Part shown: in pieces, positions 43,857-51,659 of the stretch
Layout of the letters: the number at the start of each line of letters is the position of its first letter
How positions within the stretch are numbered: position 1 is the stretch's first letter
Origin: Romboutsia weinsteinii
GTDB lineage: Bacteria > Bacillota > Clostridia > Peptostreptococcales > Peptostreptococcaceae
Direction: 5' to 3'
Assembly (NCBI RefSeq): GCF_002250835.2
Contig: NZ_NOJY02000002.1
Span: 155,457 to 219,456, forward strand
DNA: 64,000 bases
Position numbers and translations under genes: made by a program
The notes under the pieces: generated by a model
Told to the model about the DNA's origin: nothing
What the model saw: only the letters and a program-made list of their open reading frames with translations
The model's database searches: none

Positions 43857-45779
43857 ATGAACTTAATGACTTTAGAAAATATAGGTAAAAGTTATTCTGA
43901 GAAAATATTATTAGAAAATATTTCCTTTGGAATAAATGAAGGTGAAAAAATAGGTATTATCGGTGTAAATGGTACTGGTAAATCTACTTTATTAAAAATT
44001 ATTGCAGGTAGCGAAGAGCCTGATAAGGGAACTATTACAAAAGCAAATAGAGTTAGAATTGAGTATCTTCCTCAAAATCCTGATTATGATGAAACTATAA
44101 CTATTTTAGAACAGGTTTTCAAAGGTACTTCAGATGAGATGAAGTTACTTGGAGAATATCAAGATACTTTGGAAAAAATAAATACTAATTATGATGATAA
44201 TTTAAATAAAAAACTATTATCTTTACAAGAAAAAATAGATGCCCTAAACCTTTGGGACTTAGAGAGCGAAGCTAAATCTGTCTTAAGTAAGCTTGGTTTA
44301 AATGACTTTAATCAAAAAATTAAAGAACTTTCAGGTGGACAAAGAAAAAGAGTTTCTTTAGCCTCTGCTCTTATCACTCCTTGTGAGCTTTTAATATTAG
44401 ATGAACCTACTAACCACTTAGACAATGATACTATAGATTGGTTAGAAGAATACCTTAATTCAAGAAAAGGCTCACTACTAATGATAACTCATGATAGATA
44501 TTTCCTAGATCGTGTTACTAATAGAATTATTGAGTTGGATAAGGGTAGATTATTTAGCTATGATGGTAACTACTCTTCTTTCTTAGAAAAGAAAATGGAA
44601 AGACTTGCTTTAGAATCTAGTATGGAGGAAAAACGTCAAAACCTTATAAAAACTGAGTTAGCTTGGGTTAGACGTGGTGCAAAAGCTCGTACTACAAAGC
44701 AAAAGGCAAGACTTCAAAGGTTTGATGATTTAGTAAACAAAAATCCTATTTCTACTGATGATAAAATGGATATTTCTGTTGGCTCAAGTAGACTTGGAAA
44801 CAAAATTATAGAGATACACAATATATCTAAGAGATTTGATGATAAAACTGTAATAGATAATTTAGAATATACTTTAGCTCGTACTGATAGAATTGGTATA
44901 ATCGGAAAGAATGGTCTTGGAAAATCTACCCTAATAAAAATATTAGATGGTCAATTAAAACCAGATAGTGGACATATTGAAATAGGAGAAACTGTAAAAA
45001 TAGGTTGCTTCACACAAGATGACTCTCATATGAATACGGAAATGAGAGCTATAGATTATGTAAAAGAGGCTAGTGACTATATAGAAACTTCTGATGGAAG
45101 TAAAATAACTGCATCTCAAATGTGTGAAAGATTTTTATTTAATGGTACTATGCAATATACTCTAATAGGCAAGCTTTCTGGTGGTGAAAGGCGTAGACTT
45201 CATCTGCTTAGAACATTAATGATGGCTCCAAATGTACTTTTATTAGATGAGCCTACTAACGACCTTGATATCGAAACTCTTAATAGACTGGAGGACTACC
45301 TTGATGAGTTTAGAGGTATTGTAATAACAGTTTCGCATGATAGATACTTCCTTGATAGAATCTGTAATAAAGTTTTTGCTTACGAAGGAAATGGAAAAAT
45401 TCATATTTATACTGGTAACTACAGCGATTATCAATTATATAGAGAAATACAAGGTATCGAGTTTGAAGAATCACAAAAAAATACAAAGAATGAATCTGTA
45501 GATTCTGAACCTAAAAAAGAAAAACCTAAAAATGATAAAAAACTTAAATTTACTTATAACGAACAAAGAGAGTTCGATACTATAGATAGTGATATTGAGA
45601 AGTTAGAACAAAAAATAGAATCTCTTGAAGAAATCACATCAAAATATGCTACTGATTTTACTAAACTTCAAGAAATTCTAGACGAAAAAGCTAGTCTTGA
45701 AAAAGAACTTGAGCATAAATACGAAAGATGGGAATACCTAAATAATTTATCAGAAGAAATTAATGCATCTAAAAACTAA
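43857..45779 (+). CDS. uup: ABC-F ATPase, Uup-like
   Basis: A 640-residue cytoplasmic protein with two ATP-binding domains. The first has Walker A GVNGTGKST, signature LSGGQRKR and DEPTNHLD. The second has GKNGLGKST, LSGGERRR and DEPTNDLD. A coiled-coil C-terminal domain (about 560-635) of the Uup type is present. There are no membrane segments. ABC-F proteins act on ribosomes; Uup has been tied to DNA branch processing, ribosome assembly and resistance to stalling. The start ATG follows aaaggtgat. An 18-bp direct repeat follows the gene. Confidence 0.9.
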   Translation: MNLMTLENIGKSYSEKILLENISFGINEGEKIGIIGVNGTGKSTLLKIIAGSEEPDKGTITKANRVRIEYLPQNPDYDETITILEQVFKGTSDEMKLLGEYQDTLEKINTNYDDNLNKKLLSLQEKIDALNLWDLESEAKSVLSKLGLNDFNQKIKELSGGQRKRVSLASALITPCELLILDEPTNHLDNDTIDWLEEYLNSRKGSLLMITHDRYFLDRVTNRIIELDKGRLFSYDGNYSSFLEKKMERLALESSMEEKRQNLIKTELAWVRRGAKARTTKQKARLQRFDDLVNKNPISTDDKMDISVGSSRLGNKIIEIHNISKRFDDKTVIDNLEYTLARTDRIGIIGKNGLGKSTLIKILDGQLKPDSGHIEIGETVKIGCFTQDDSHMNTEMRAIDYVKEASDYIETSDGSKITASQMCERFLFNGTMQYTLIGKLSGGERRRLHLLRTLMMAPNVLLLDEPTNDLDIETLNRLEDYLDEFRGIVITVSHDRYFLDRICNKVFAYEGNGKIHIYTGNYSDYQLYREIQGIEFEESQKNTKNESVDSEPKKEKPKNDKKLKFTYNEQREFDTIDSDIEKLEQKIESLEEITSKYATDFTKLQEILDEKASLEKELEHKYERWEYLNNLSEEINASKN

Positions 45780-45803
45780 GAGCTGTCCTTATGGACAGCT
45801 TCT
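45779..45803 (+). terminator. Terminator of the ABC-F gene
   Basis: Stem AGCTGTCC/GGACAGCT with loop TTAT, followed by TCTTTAT; the T-run is modest. Confidence 0.65.
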
Positions 45804-45814
45804 TTATATTTATT

Positions 45815-45851
45815 AATATAAAGAATATTAATAAATATAAAGAATATTAAT
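45815..45851 (+). repeat. 18-bp direct repeat, two copies
   Basis: AATATAAAGAATATTAAT occurs at 45815-45832 and again at 45834-45851, one base apart. It lies between the ABC-F gene and a lipoprotein gene. Confidence 0.8.
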
Positions 45852-45925
45852 TTTTGTATTATATTTTATACTCTCCATTCATAGACTTGTACTAGTAAAT
45901 TTATATTTAAAGGAGATGTATAAGT

Positions 45926-46438
45926 GTGAAAAAGTTCACTTTTATTTTATTATGTTTTTTATGCCTAAGTTTTTTTACTGTGGGGTGCAGTGATAGCTCT
46001 AACCTCCCTCAGTCTGAAGAAGATAATACACCAAAGTCTAATTCTGAAAATAGCGTAGTAGCTACTATCTACACATCGGATAAAAATGCTGAGAACCTTG
46101 TTAATAAAGAGGTAACTCTAAGCGAAATAACTGCTAACACTATTTTTGAAGAATTAAAAAATGTTGATATTATAGTACCTGATACTAAACTAAACAAATT
46201 TGATAAATATGAAGATGCCGATAATCAAACAGTTGGGATCATAGATTTTTCAAATGAATTTTATAATTTTAATTTAGGTTCTTCTTATGAAAGTATAATG
46301 CTAGATTCTATAGCCAAAACTTACATAGAGAATTTCAATTTAGATAAATTTAAGATATTAGTAAATGGTGAAGAATATCAAAGTGGCCATATTCTATTTG
46401 ACGATGATGACTATTTTACTAAGGACTGCTTTAATTAA
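45926..46438 (+). CDS. Lipoprotein with GerMN-like domain
   Basis: A 170-residue lipoprotein; the hydrophobic signal is followed by VGC (Cys21). Residues about 46-165 resemble the GerM/Spo sporulation domain (VVATIYTSDKN, ITANTIFEELKN, GIIDFSNEF, LDSIAKTYIENF, LVNGEEYQSGH). GerMN domains occur in spore germination and envelope proteins. The start is GTG 45926 with aaaggaga eight or nine bases before. It is monocistronic with a strong terminator. The family call is moderate. Confidence 0.68.
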   Translation: MKKFTFILLCFLCLSFFTVGCSDSSNLPQSEEDNTPKSNSENSVVATIYTSDKNAENLVNKEVTLSEITANTIFEELKNVDIIVPDTKLNKFDKYEDADNQTVGIIDFSNEFYNFNLGSSYESIMLDSIAKTYIENFNLDKFKILVNGEEYQSGHILFDDDDYFTKDCFN

Positions 46439-46488
46439 ACTAAAAGAGCCAGTAGATTTATTACATATCATACTGGCTCCTTTAGTTT
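46437..46488. terminator. Terminator between convergent genes
   Basis: AAACTAAAAGAGCCAGTA pairs with TACTGGCTCCTTTAGTTT with one mismatch. Confidence 0.8.
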
Positions 46489-46564
46489 AATTACTGTTTT
46501 TTTGAATTTTACTTACTCTATAAATAATTATTAGCTTATTCACGGCTATCTTATAACATTAATA

Positions 46565-47377
46565 TTATATATCAATTATATTAAAGCTATATATTATATG
46601 ATCAATTATCTCTTCATAAATTGGTTCTAAGTGCTTATCAACGATTACTCTTAAATCATATACTCCTCTTCTCCCTTTTGCTATAAAAATATAGTTACAA
46701 GTTCCATCTAATCCTTCTCCACAAATTAATTTTCCATTACAATTCCCATTATTAAAATCTACCGACTCTATACATCCCATATTATTTGCTACTCTATCTA
46801 AGGACACACAACTAGCCATATTATCAGGTATCTCTATCAAAAATACCTGCATTTTTATATTAAAAATAACGTCTCCGTCATATCCATCTATAGCTACAGT
46901 ATCAAAGCAGTTCTTATTTTTTGATTCTAATTCTACCCAATTACTTGGCATATCAATACTGTACCCTAGATTACTAACCTTATTATTAAAATTTTCATTA
47001 AGTAATTTATCTATTCTTTCATTCTCTTCAAATCTCATCTCCCTTAAAACTGAACCCGATTTTTTAAATCCATGTTTATAGGACTCCATTAGGTATTTTT
47101 TTGCCTCATCTCTGTTTTGTTCTATACCAAGTCCATCCTTAAGTAATTTACCTATTTCATACTGCGCTTGAGAGTTATTTTCATCTGCACACATTCTTAA
47201 AAAAACTTGAGCCTCTTCATATCGTTCTTTCTCTAATAAGTCCATTCCTTCTTCAAAATCACTTAAACTACTACCTTGGCTTTCTATTGCTCTTTTTATT
47301 ATTTCCTTTTGGTACTCTAGCTCTCTTTGTCTTTTTTGCTCTTTAAACATTTCTCTAAATATTTGATTAATAGCCAT
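46565..47377 (-). CDS. Sel1-like repeat protein with C-terminal PsbP/DUF-type domain
   Basis: A 270-residue soluble protein. Residues 1-35 form a charged helix; about 38-110 hold two Sel1-like helical repeats (AQVFLRMCADENNSQAQYEIG, LGIEQNRDEAKKYLMESYKHG); about 120-270 form a mixed alpha/beta domain beginning GYSIDMPSNW. The last part recalls the PsbP/Mog1 fold, but the call is tentative. ATG 47377 follows gggggcgag. It lies between two convergent and divergent neighbours and has no clear partner. Confidence 0.6.
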   Translation of the reverse strand: MAINQIFREMFKEQKRQRELEYQKEIIKRAIESQGSSLSDFEEGMDLLEKERYEEAQVFLRMCADENNSQAQYEIGKLLKDGLGIEQNRDEAKKYLMESYKHGFKKSGSVLREMRFEENERIDKLLNENFNNKVSNLGYSIDMPSNWVELESKNKNCFDTVAIDGYDGDVIFNIKMQVFLIEIPDNMASCVSLDRVANNMGCIESVDFNNGNCNGKLICGEGLDGTCNYIFIAKGRRGVYDLRVIVDKHLEPIYEEIIDHIIYSFNIIDI

Positions 47378-47685
47378 ACTCTCGCCCCCATAATTTTGTT
47401 ATATTTTATAATATTTTATAAATTTAGTTTATGTTACTTTGATTGATACATTATCTTAATGTAACCACTGCTAATAAGAATAGTTTGAAAGTTCCCATAT
47501 ATTGCAAACACTATATTTAAAATATAAAATCTATTAATTTTTTTGTATATTTAATATTTACTAATCACACACATATTCTTCTGAATATTTTAAACAGTCA
47601 TTAGTTTTTGATTAATTTTTAAATTTATATGTTGACTTTTCAAAAAAATTATTTTAAAATCATATCAATAAGTTAATACGAATAC
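47378..47685. other. Intergenic region with no gene seen
   Basis: Very AT-rich sequence between the Sel1-like gene start and the T-box leader. The promoters of both must lie here. I see no open frame with a ribosome binding site and no strong repeat. Confidence 0.5.
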
Positions 47686-47945
47686 ATTCTATGAAAAAGA
47701 GAGTAAATTAAATGAATTTTTTAGAGAGCCGAGGATGGTGGAAGCTTGGCATTGAAATTTGATTGAAGAGAGCTTTGGAGAATATTGCTTGAACCTAAGT
47801 ATGGCAATAGGTTATCTCGCCTTAAGAGATTGAGTGGATAAAGTTTAATAATTTGCCGGCAAAATAATTAAATTTTATCAACGAGAGTGGTAACGCGGAA
47901 ATTTTCGTCTCTTGGTCTTTTGACCAAGGGACTTTTTTATTTTTA
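47686..47945 (+). promoter_or_regulatory. T-box leader upstream of the YjiH-type gene
   Basis: Stem I closes with ATTCT (47686-47690) and AGAAT (47779-47783), with the K-turn GA pair, AGAGAGTA and a GGTG distal loop (47737-47740). The specifier strand reads GAA-GAG-AGC at 47765-47773. The T-box AGAGTGGTAACGCGG follows at 47884-47898; its bulge TGGT pairs with an ACCA tRNA end. An 11-bp terminator, GTCTCTTGGTC/GACCAAGGGAC (47907-47932), ends with a T-run. By alignment with the usual GAA-XXX-A pattern the codon is GAG (Glu), but AGA (Arg) in another register cannot be excluded. Confidence 0.9.
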
Positions 47946-47971
47946 AATATAATTAATCAGGAGGAAGTAAT

Positions 47972-49351
47972 ATGCAAACTAATACAACTGCTAGTATCCA
48001 GACTAGCAATAAGAACTTATTTAAATTTTTAATACCATCGTTATTTGGATTATTTTTATTCATCATTCCACTACCTTATGGAAGTATGATACCTTTAGAA
48101 GGATTATCTCCTTTCAATATAGGAATTGGGTTTTTAGCAGAGCTAGTAAAAATAGTTGGCGCTAACTACCTTGAAAATATCGCATTAGTAGTAATAGTAG
48201 CATCAGCTTTACTATCTATTATTAGCAAATTCGTACATATAAAAAATGACTTTTTAAATAACCTTTTAAATGTATCACCTTTTTGGCTAACATTTAGAAT
48301 ATTAGGGGCAGTATTTATTGTTATGACAATCTTCCAAGTTGGACCTGAAGCAATAAACTCAGAAGTAACAGGTCAAACTATGCTAGGCCTTTTACCAAGC
48401 TTACTTGCAATTTTCTTAGTATCAGGATTTTTATTACCACTAGTTGTAGACTTTGGTCTTATGGATTTATTCGGTACATTAATATCTAAATCAATGTATA
48501 AATTATTTAGTGTTCCAGGACGTTCTGCTATAGATGCTGTTTCATCTTGGTTAGGAGATGGTACTCTTGGTATTATGATTACTAATACTCAATACAAACA
48601 AGGCTTCTATACAGCTAAAGAAGCTGCAATAATATCTGTTTGTTTCTCATTAGTATCTTTACCATTTTCAACTGTAATAGCTGATCAATTAGGGTTTATG
48701 CCTTTATTCGTTCCATTTTATGCTACAGTTTGTTTAGCATCATTAGCTTGTGCTTTAATCTTACCTCGTATCTATCCATTAAAAGGATTTACGAATAAGA
48801 CTTATAACAATGTCAAACATTTAAAAGAAGAAATAGTTCCAGAGGGTGCTAACGTTTTCAACTTTGGTTTAAATAAAGCTATAAAAAGAGCTGAAACTGC
48901 TCCATCTGTAGGAGCTATAATATCAAATGGATTCAAAACAGTAATAGATATGTACTTAGGGTTACTTCCTTTAGTTATGGCTTGGGGAACTTTAGCATTA
49001 ATAGTTGCTGAATTCACTCCTTTCTTTAATATAATATCTATACCTGTAGTATTTGTACTGAACTTACTACAAATACCAGATGCTCAAGCTGCTGCACCTG
49101 CAGTGTTAGTAGGATTTACAGATATGTTCTTACCATCTATAATGGTATCTGGATCAGATATAAGCCAAGTTACTCAATTTATAATTGGTGCATTGTCTAT
49201 AACTCAGTTGATATACTTAACTGAAACTGGTGCAGTTATATTAAAATCAGATATACCTCTTAATATAAAAGATTTATTTATATTATTTATAATGCGTACA
49301 GCAATAGCATTACCTATTATAACAATAGTTGCAAAATTAATTTTTAGATAA
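47972..49351 (+). CDS. YjiH family membrane protein under T-box control
   Basis: A 459-residue protein with about eleven membrane segments. It matches the YjiH/nucleoside-recognition (GATE) family: a signature KFLIPSLFGLFLFIIPLP at the N-terminus, a DGTLGIMITNTQYKQGFYTAKEA central motif and DMFLPSIMVSG near the C-terminus. Such proteins are likely carriers; substrate is unsettled. Because a T-box leader senses an uncharged tRNA, the gene should be switched on when an amino acid is short, so uptake of that amino acid or a peptide containing it is the best inference. ATG 47972 has an aggagga site. Confidence 0.87.
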   Translation: MQTNTTASIQTSNKNLFKFLIPSLFGLFLFIIPLPYGSMIPLEGLSPFNIGIGFLAELVKIVGANYLENIALVVIVASALLSIISKFVHIKNDFLNNLLNVSPFWLTFRILGAVFIVMTIFQVGPEAINSEVTGQTMLGLLPSLLAIFLVSGFLLPLVVDFGLMDLFGTLISKSMYKLFSVPGRSAIDAVSSWLGDGTLGIMITNTQYKQGFYTAKEAAIISVCFSLVSLPFSTVIADQLGFMPLFVPFYATVCLASLACALILPRIYPLKGFTNKTYNNVKHLKEEIVPEGANVFNFGLNKAIKRAETAPSVGAIISNGFKTVIDMYLGLLPLVMAWGTLALIVAEFTPFFNIISIPVVFVLNLLQIPDAQAAAPAVLVGFTDMFLPSIMVSGSDISQVTQFIIGALSITQLIYLTETGAVILKSDIPLNIKDLFILFIMRTAIALPIITIVAKLIFR

Positions 49352-49401
49352 GATACAGCTAATTTGTGTATCAAATTAAGATATAAAAGCATAATATTTA
49401 T

Positions 49402-49440
49402 AGAGAGAAGTATTCGACCTATGCGGATAACTTAATCTCT
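49402..49440 (+). other. Structured 39-nt hairpin of unknown class
   Basis: Outer arms AGAGA (49402-49406) and TCTCT (49436-49440) enclose an inner stem AAGT-ATTC / GGAT-A-ACTT and a nine-base loop GACCTATGC. It lies between the YjiH-type stop and a strong terminator. It matches no riboswitch class I can recall. Confidence 0.55.
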
Positions 49441-49442
49441 TA

Positions 49443-49483
49443 AAAAGACTACTTTTAATAATATATTCAAAGTAGTCTTTTTT
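49443..49483 (+). terminator. Terminator of the YjiH-type gene
   Basis: AAAAAGACTACTTT pairs with AAAGTAGTCTTTTTT, ending in a T-run. Confidence 0.88.
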
Positions 49484-49500
49484 CTGTCTTTACACTAGTA

Positions 49501-49530
49501 TTGACTTTTGTTTTATATATATTGTACAAT
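49501..49530 (+). promoter_or_regulatory. Sigma-A-like promoter of the isochorismatase-like gene
   Basis: TTGACT (49501-49506) and TACAAT (49525-49530) are separated by 18 bases, 28 bases before the gene start. Confidence 0.55.
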
Positions 49531-49558
49531 CTTATTAAATCACAAATGGGGGTGCCTT

Positions 49559-50200
49559 ATGGATAAGTTATTACATGAATTAGAGTCTCTAAAGAATAAT
49601 TTAGAAAATTTACCTACAGAAAATATATCAGATTTTGAATTTGATAAAACTGCTCTTTTTATAGTAGATATTAATAATGGATTTGCAAAACAAGGTTCTT
49701 TATACTCGCCGAGAATAGAAAATCTAGTGCATCCTATTGCTAATTTTACAAGAGAGTTATCTTCTAAAATTAAGAAGATCATCGCATTTACAGACTGCCA
49801 TAAACCAAATGCTATAGAACTTTTAAGCTACCCTTCTCATTGTATAGAAGGTGATTATGAAAGTGAAATAGTTGATGAACTTAAAGAAATAGATAACATA
49901 CAGGTTATACCTAAAAACTCAACTAATGGTTTTTTTGCTTTGGATGATATTAGCTTCAAAGGTATAGATAATATTATTATAGTTGGTGATTGTACAGATA
50001 TTTGTATATATCAATTTGCAATAACTTTAAAATCATACTTCAATCAAAACAATATTAATAAAAATATTATAGTTCCAATGGATTTAGTAGATACATATGA
50101 TATTCCAAATGTGCATCCAGCTGAGCTTTTAAATATTGTATTTCTTAACAGCTTAATACAAAATGGTATTAAAGTTTTAAAATCTCTATCATTAAAATAG
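49559..50200 (+). CDS. Isochorismatase-like cysteine hydrolase
   Basis: A 213-residue protein of the nicotinamidase/isochorismatase fold. The catalytic triad is readable: Asp37 in FIVDINNG, Lys119 in VIPKNS, and Cys149 in GDCTDIC. FTDCH near residue 77-81 supplies further conserved residues. The family includes nicotinamidases and other amide hydrolases; the substrate here is unknown. An open frame reaches 49508, but ATG 49559 follows gggggtg. It has its own promoter and terminator. Confidence 0.87.
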   Translation: MDKLLHELESLKNNLENLPTENISDFEFDKTALFIVDINNGFAKQGSLYSPRIENLVHPIANFTRELSSKIKKIIAFTDCHKPNAIELLSYPSHCIEGDYESEIVDELKEIDNIQVIPKNSTNGFFALDDISFKGIDNIIIVGDCTDICIYQFAITLKSYFNQNNINKNIIVPMDLVDTYDIPNVHPAELLNIVFLNSLIQNGIKVLKSLSLK

Positions 50201-50201
50201 T

Positions 50202-50287
50202 AAAAGCCTATACTTAACTTATAAAAAGTATTCCTCTGAAAGTAACAGAATATATACTTTTATCTTAAGTTATGTATAGACTTTTTT
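50202..50287. terminator. Long bidirectional terminator hairpin
   Basis: AAAAGCCTATACTTAACTT pairs with AAGTTATGTATAGACTTTT (minor mismatches), with an inner AAAAGTAT/ATACTTTT stem, between convergent genes. Confidence 0.82.
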
Positions 50288-50301
50288 ATTGTATCTAACA
50301 T

Positions 50302-50892
50302 TTAATAATCATATTCATTTGAACTTTCACATAAGACTACTCTTATTTTTTTATTAAACATATTTTTATATGCTAGTAAAAGTTCATTTAACTCTGCATC
50401 CATAAGATTTATTTTCTTATTGCTATAAAGCATTACTTTTTCTTGATCTACTATTATATCTATGTCATTAGTATCATTTTTTACATATGTGCTTATACAA
50501 CTTTTAGGTTGTATCTTACTTCCATACTTCTCATAAAACCCTGCTGTCTTTTGAATATTTTCTATGTTTTCATTAGTAATATTATTTAAATCCATATTTC
50601 CAAATCCAACAGTAGATGGATCTATTCCGAAGTTTTTTAATTGCTTTTCAACTTCTTCATTGTCCATTCCATATCTTTCCATAAACCTCTTTTGTATATT
50701 CATAAACTTTTCTTGTGATATATTATTTTCTTTCATATAATCAAGTATTTTTCTTGAAAATTCAGCCATCGTCATACTTCCATCCATAACAGAAAAATAC
50801 AAGTTGTATATATACTGCTCAAATTTATCTACATCAGAGTCTTTAACTTTATTTTTTAATTCATTAAAATCAATTATTCTATCATCAGACAT
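50302..50892 (-). CDS. DUF3867-like protein of unknown function
   Basis: A 196-residue soluble, acidic, helix-rich protein. The N-terminal half (RIIDFNELKNKVKDSDVDKF, MAEFSRKILDYMKENNISQEKF) resembles clostridial DUF3867 proteins. No catalytic motif is seen. The C-terminal part is beta-rich (DIDIIVDQEKVMLYSNKKI). The gene starts at ATG 50892 after aggagg. I am unsure of the family name, but coding is very likely. Confidence 0.72.
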   Translation of the reverse strand: MSDDRIIDFNELKNKVKDSDVDKFEQYIYNLYFSVMDGSMTMAEFSRKILDYMKENNISQEKFMNIQKRFMERYGMDNEEVEKQLKNFGIDPSTVGFGNMDLNNITNENIENIQKTAGFYEKYGSKIQPKSCISTYVKNDTNDIDIIVDQEKVMLYSNKKINLMDAELNELLLAYKNMFNKKIRVVLCESSNEYDY

Positions 50893-51034
50893 ATCTATTC
50901 CTCCTAGCTAAAGTTTTTACTTGTATTAGATTATACCATATTTAATCTAATTAAATAGTAATATAATTTATTTTTGTAATATATTTTTGAAACGAGAATA
51001 TATATTACCTAAATACCACTTAGGAGGTGTTATA

Positions 51035-51100
51035 TTGTCACTTCGGCTTGTGATAGTATTTTCTATATTATTATTTTTGGTAAGTCCATCTTATGATTAA
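51035..51100 (+). CDS. Possible 21-residue hydrophobic peptide
   Basis: A TTG at 51035 lies five bases after a perfect taggaggtg ribosome binding site, and the frame runs 21 codons to TAA at 51098. The peptide is MSLRLVIVFSILLFLVSPSY plus D: a basic start, one membrane span and an acidic end, a common form for small membrane subunits or leader peptides. It precedes the YrvL-like gene by about 80-100 bases. No promoter was assigned. Confidence 0.55.
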   Translation: MSLRLVIVFSILLFLVSPSYD

Positions 51101-51198
51101 ATTTTATATTTTTAAGTTTATATTTTATTTGAAATATTTTATACTCTATATATAAGTATGTTTTCTAGGGGGTCGTTAAAATCAAAAGTAAAATTCCT

Positions 51199-51609
51199 TT
51201 GTTCCAATTAATCTTTATTATTCTATTTATCTCAGTATTAGCACTGATTGCATTTTGTATTTTTACGGTCGTTGGAATAGGATTTTTATCCTTTTTAGGG
51301 TTTGAATATGACTCTGTTAAATCTGTATTATTTTTCTTTCTAGTTTATTTTTGTGTAAATACTCCCGTAGACTTTGTATGTACATTTTTCTTGGATATCG
51401 CAAAATATGTTAGTAGGTTGCCTCATCCATTGTATAAACTTTTAGAGTCTCTACTTGATATTAGTATAACTTTTATTACCATTAATGTTATTGACTACTT
51501 CATGTCTTCAATATGTATTCCATATACTACAGGTATTTTATTCTCAATACTTTCTTATATGCTATCTCAATGTAGTGATTTTTTAAGAAAAGAAAGAAAT
51601 AAAATTTAA
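51199..51609 (+). CDS. YrvL-like small membrane protein
   Basis: About 136-142 residues with four membrane segments. The stretch FLGFEYDSVKSVLFFFLVYF and the TPVDF motif resemble the YrvL family of regulatory membrane proteins (Bacillus). The start is uncertain. TTG at 51199 has no ribosome binding site, while a strong taggggg site lies eight bases before an in-frame ATC at 51181, which would give I/M-KSKIPLFQL. No ATG, GTG or TTG fits that site. The gene ends at a terminator shared with the Gfo/Idh gene. Confidence 0.65.
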   Translation: MFQLIFIILFISVLALIAFCIFTVVGIGFLSFLGFEYDSVKSVLFFFLVYFCVNTPVDFVCTFFLDIAKYVSRLPHPLYKLLESLLDISITFITINVIDYFMSSICIPYTTGILFSILSYMLSQCSDFLRKERNKI

Positions 51610-51652
51610 AAAGAAGCTATCTATAATATTTTATTTAGAGTAGCTTCTTTTT
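51608..51652. terminator. Terminator between convergent genes
   Basis: AAAAAGAAGCTA pairs with TAGCTTCTTTTT around a longer AT loop. Confidence 0.78.
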
Positions 51653-51659
51653 ATCTTAT

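Noticed and set aside
45815..45851. Two 18-bp direct repeats considered as attachment or insertion footprints.
   Set aside because: They are AT-only apart from one G, with a one-base gap and no mobile gene nearby; likely slippage.
47686..47945. T-box leader considered as the start of an aminoacyl-tRNA synthetase gene.
   Set aside because: The following ORF is clearly a multi-span YjiH-type membrane protein with its own ribosome binding site.
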